A stretch of DNA of 20,523 bases, taken from positions 1-20,523 of the forward strand of contig SGPL01000575.1 in assembly GCA_004802705.1 (NCBI GenBank), given 5' to 3'. Positions 18,173-20,523 of the stretch are shown here, in pieces. The stretch's first letter is position 1; each line of letters opens with the position of its first letter. Origin of the DNA: Bondarzewia mesenterica. Taxonomy: Eukaryota > Basidiomycota > Agaricomycetes > Russulales > Bondarzewiaceae. The translations under genes were made by a program, and so were the position numbers. The notes beneath the pieces are model-generated. The model was given only the letters and a program-made list of their open reading frames with translations. It had not been told where the DNA came from and ran no database searches.

Positions 18173-20106
18173 TCAACACACCAGACAACCTTGAGCGTTG
18201 AGTCCGAGCTCTTCCAGCTGTTCCTCTGCAGCTTCACGCTCGTTGTGACGCAATTTCTCCCTCGACTCTTCCGGGAACCAGTCTTGCATAAAGTTAAGCA
18301 GAGCCCAATCGACGTTGGCTGGGAGAAACCCCGTTCAGAATAAAAACAACAAGACATAGACAAAGGACCTACAGCGGTCAGCCTGAAGGACAGTGGGCGC
18401 GCGACACATCGGACAGTTGCCTTTACCCCGCTTCTGCATCTTGACTAGACATCTGATCGCGCAAATGAGTATACATAGCGACATGATTGACTAGCGGTAG
18501 AAACGTACCTGACACAGAACAAATGCCCACAAAACAACCGTATGGGCTTGAACGCGATGCTCGTGCATATTAAACAAGCGTAGTCGTCTACGTGCGGTAT
18601 GATGGGCAGGAGCGTCTCGCTCATCGCTTGAACGAGCGTACGGGGGAGGGATGCGATGTTACTTGGGATGATGAGGGTCATTGGGTCTATTGGATTAGGA
18701 AGAGATGGATGTCGAGCCTGTAGAGCGAGAGCAGAAGACGAATGCGACGGAGCAGGATCGGGGGAGACAGTGAGCGAAGGGAGCGGCAGCGCCGTGCGCT
18801 TCGCATGTTTCTTGAGAATCTTCCGTGTCGCCTCAATGTTGGCACGTTGAAACTGTAAGAAATCAGAACAAGCTACAAAAAAGCAGGGTATAGTGGTGCA
18901 CCTTCTTCAGATCCAGTAGCAGAACGTTGAGTCGCAGAAATGTTTCCAACGCGGCCCTGCTCTCCTTCAGCTTCAACGTCCTCCCATCACCAAGCCCTCG
19001 TCCCGTAACTCTCTCCGCAAACGCCTTCAATCGTGATTCGGAATCCTCGATCGTCCTCTCACCCCTCTGCCGTTCACTCAAGCTATCAAACACTTCCGTC
19101 TCGACGTAGAGCTGGAAAATTTGCCTCCAGGCATACAAATCAGACTTGGACGTGTACGTGGAGCGAAAGATTGGTGCGCGAATGGCGCCCGCGTCTGCGG
19201 CTTGCGAGTGCGGATGGAAAGCCGCTGAAGTAGACGAGACCGGACGAGCAGACTGCGAGATGCCAACGGAGAGCACTTGGAGAGTCCTCGTAAACTCGGC
19301 TTCGACAACGCTCAGATGCTCGGCTATGGATTGGAGTGCGGTGGAAAGCAAACGGTAAAATGCGGTATCATGAACAAGAGGAACAATGATCTCTCGATCG
19401 CCTGACTCGATACAGATAGGGCTGATCCTGAGAAAGAATATCAATGTAAAAACCAGACTTAAATATGTACGACAAACTGGCCGAACTTACGTCGAGTCAT
19501 ATGGTTCCAACTGGAGAGCTTCGGTCAGATCCAAGGGGTCAGCATATTCGTCAACATCTCCGGCCCTATTGTTTGAAGACGGTACTTTCTGGATCATGTA
19601 CAGAAGGTTATCCTGCGGTTTCTCTCCCGTCGACTGCAGAATTCCCGATGCTGGAGCCAAGTCTTCCTCCTCGCCATCCACTTCCGCTGCCTGCGGTGAT
19701 CCTGGGTCTGGCGGCACCGCACGTCGCTGCACTGCATTGGGCCGTATCCAGAAATGTAGCCTCGGTTCAATCTGGTCAGAACCATCCGTGAACTCATAGA
19801 CTACTTTGGGGAACAACGGGTGGCTGGTCTCGAGTGAAGTGGAGGCCTCTCTCGCCTTGCCCTTAACGTCAGAATTGATCTGCTGCTGCAAAAGTTGCTG
19901 GAGGACCTGAGGTGTGAGGCCGATAGACTCGAGTTCGCTGACGATTTCGTGAATGAGTTTCTTGAGCTAACGACCGATCGGTCACCCGTTTTTGAGAAAC
20001 GCGGAAATTAGATGGTGACCCTCACCTTTCTGTACTCGATCGCATTGTCTCTCAGCTCCGGAGGCAGTGTGAGAAGTAACTGGTCGTATGTCTTTGAGTA
20101 GTGCAT
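18173..20106 (-). CDS. SPX domain RING-finger protein, probable E3 ubiquitin ligase
   Basis: Predicted E3 ubiquitin ligase with an N-terminal SPX domain, a combination known in fungi (often annotated RING-14). It has 550 aa in six exons: 20106-20026, 19966-19491, 19427-18902, 18852-18509, 18452-18373, 18318-18173; all junctions are GT-AG and in phase. The SPX domain starts at residue 1 (MHYSKTYDQLLLTLPPEL) with the conserved lysine patch at YRKLKKLIHEIVSEL. Long helices further on (NVLLLDLKKFQRANIEATRK) complete the SPX fold with the KILKKHAKR lysines. SPX lysines normally bind inositol pyrophosphates and report phosphate status. A low-complexity insert with an acidic patch (DGEEEDL) lies near 110-125. 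The C3HC4 RING is intact: C454, C457, C469, H471, C474, C477, C489, C492. The protein ends GCLVC, a possible CaaX prenylation box. Targets are unknown. Confidence 0.92.
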
Positions 20107-20523
20107 TGCTTGGAGAGTTGCATCGGTCGTCGTGGCAAAAAGCAAAGCATGTCATATCAGGACCGGCGCCAGGTACGTCGATCCTGAGGCCAGACTATTT
20201 GCAATTGGTTTGTAGGGCCAAATTGTAAGCTCACCCACCTCACCCCCACCTCCGAATTTCCTTTTCGGGAAGTCTGTTCCCGCGCGAGACGCGATGGCTC
20301 GACATTGCACAACAGGCATTAACTCATATCAAATTGGCCAATTCCTTTCTGAAAGCAATCTTAACCTCAAAATTTTGGCAAATATTCAGACTTCCCCAAA
20401 ATACTACTGAAAATTTAAATTTCAGCCTTTCCAAATTTATACATTATGCATCAAGAGAAATTTTTCTGATCCTAAGAAGAAACCTATCATTTCAGACAAG
20501 CTGAACTAGCAAAAAAATTCCTT
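20107..20523. promoter_or_regulatory. Upstream region of the SPX-RING gene
   Basis: No gene is visible. A CCAAT box on the minus strand (20204-20208) lies about 100 bp upstream of the SPX-RING ATG, a plausible promoter element. Farther out, 20333-20342 is the perfect palindrome ATTGGCCAAT, two back-to-back CCAAT boxes. From about 20330 to the edge the DNA turns notably AT-rich. Confidence 0.5.

Noticed and set aside
19386..19799. Plus-strand open frame of 137 codons
   Set aside because: Antisense to the SPX domain coding exons; no recognisable motif.
1..20523. CRISPR array, phage, insertion sequence or operon-like novel system
   Set aside because: The window is intron-rich eukaryotic DNA with known fungal families; no spaced repeats, transposase, integrase or reverse transcriptase frames were seen.

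Overview
The window looks like nuclear DNA from a filamentous basidiomycete, most likely a mushroom-forming agaricomycete. The basis is the gene architecture: I modelled 49 introns, mostly 50-90 nt, all GT-AG. A FunK1 kinase, a family typically expanded in these fungi, is also present. The taxon is inferred from family content and intron style; no marker gene is present to name a species. Gene models below were assembled by hand, joining exons so that family motifs continue in frame, and every junction was phase-checked.

Layout, left to right. A partial 5' coding end runs off the left edge on the minus strand (1-89). A small secreted protein with two LysM domains follows (658-1533, minus), then about 1 kb of gene-free DNA. 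Next is a 17-exon WDR59/Mtc5-type subunit of the SEA/GATOR2 complex (2574-7958, minus), which shares a 404-bp divergent promoter with a Puf6/PUM3-type ribosome-biogenesis RNA-binding protein (8363-10875, plus). The PUF gene converges on a FunK1 fungal protein kinase (11369-14011, minus). Behind the kinase, also on the minus strand, come a SulP sulfate/anion transporter with a STAS domain (14478-17580), an intron-containing tRNA-Thr(AGT) (17819-17918), and an SPX-RING protein (18173-20106). The right edge is an AT-rich upstream region.

Functionally these are mostly single-copy housekeeping genes. Four concern nutrient status or growth: WDR59 (amino-acid signalling to TORC1), Puf6 (60S ribosome assembly), SulP (sulfate), and SPX-RING (phosphate/inositol pyrophosphate). 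They do not form an operon-like unit, and their adjacency may be chance. I see no mobile element, CRISPR array, secondary-metabolite cluster or clearly new multi-gene system.

Points that merit a second look: a one-base frame break in an A8 run inside the PUF gene; a FunK1 start codon nested in an intron-like sequence that would splice in frame; a C-terminal CaaX-like box on the SPX-RING protein; a minimal uORF overlapping the WDR59 start; micro-exons of 18 and 21 nt; one unusually long WDR59 intron carrying a perfect palindrome; and a tRNA intron with an antisense T-arm-like hairpin.
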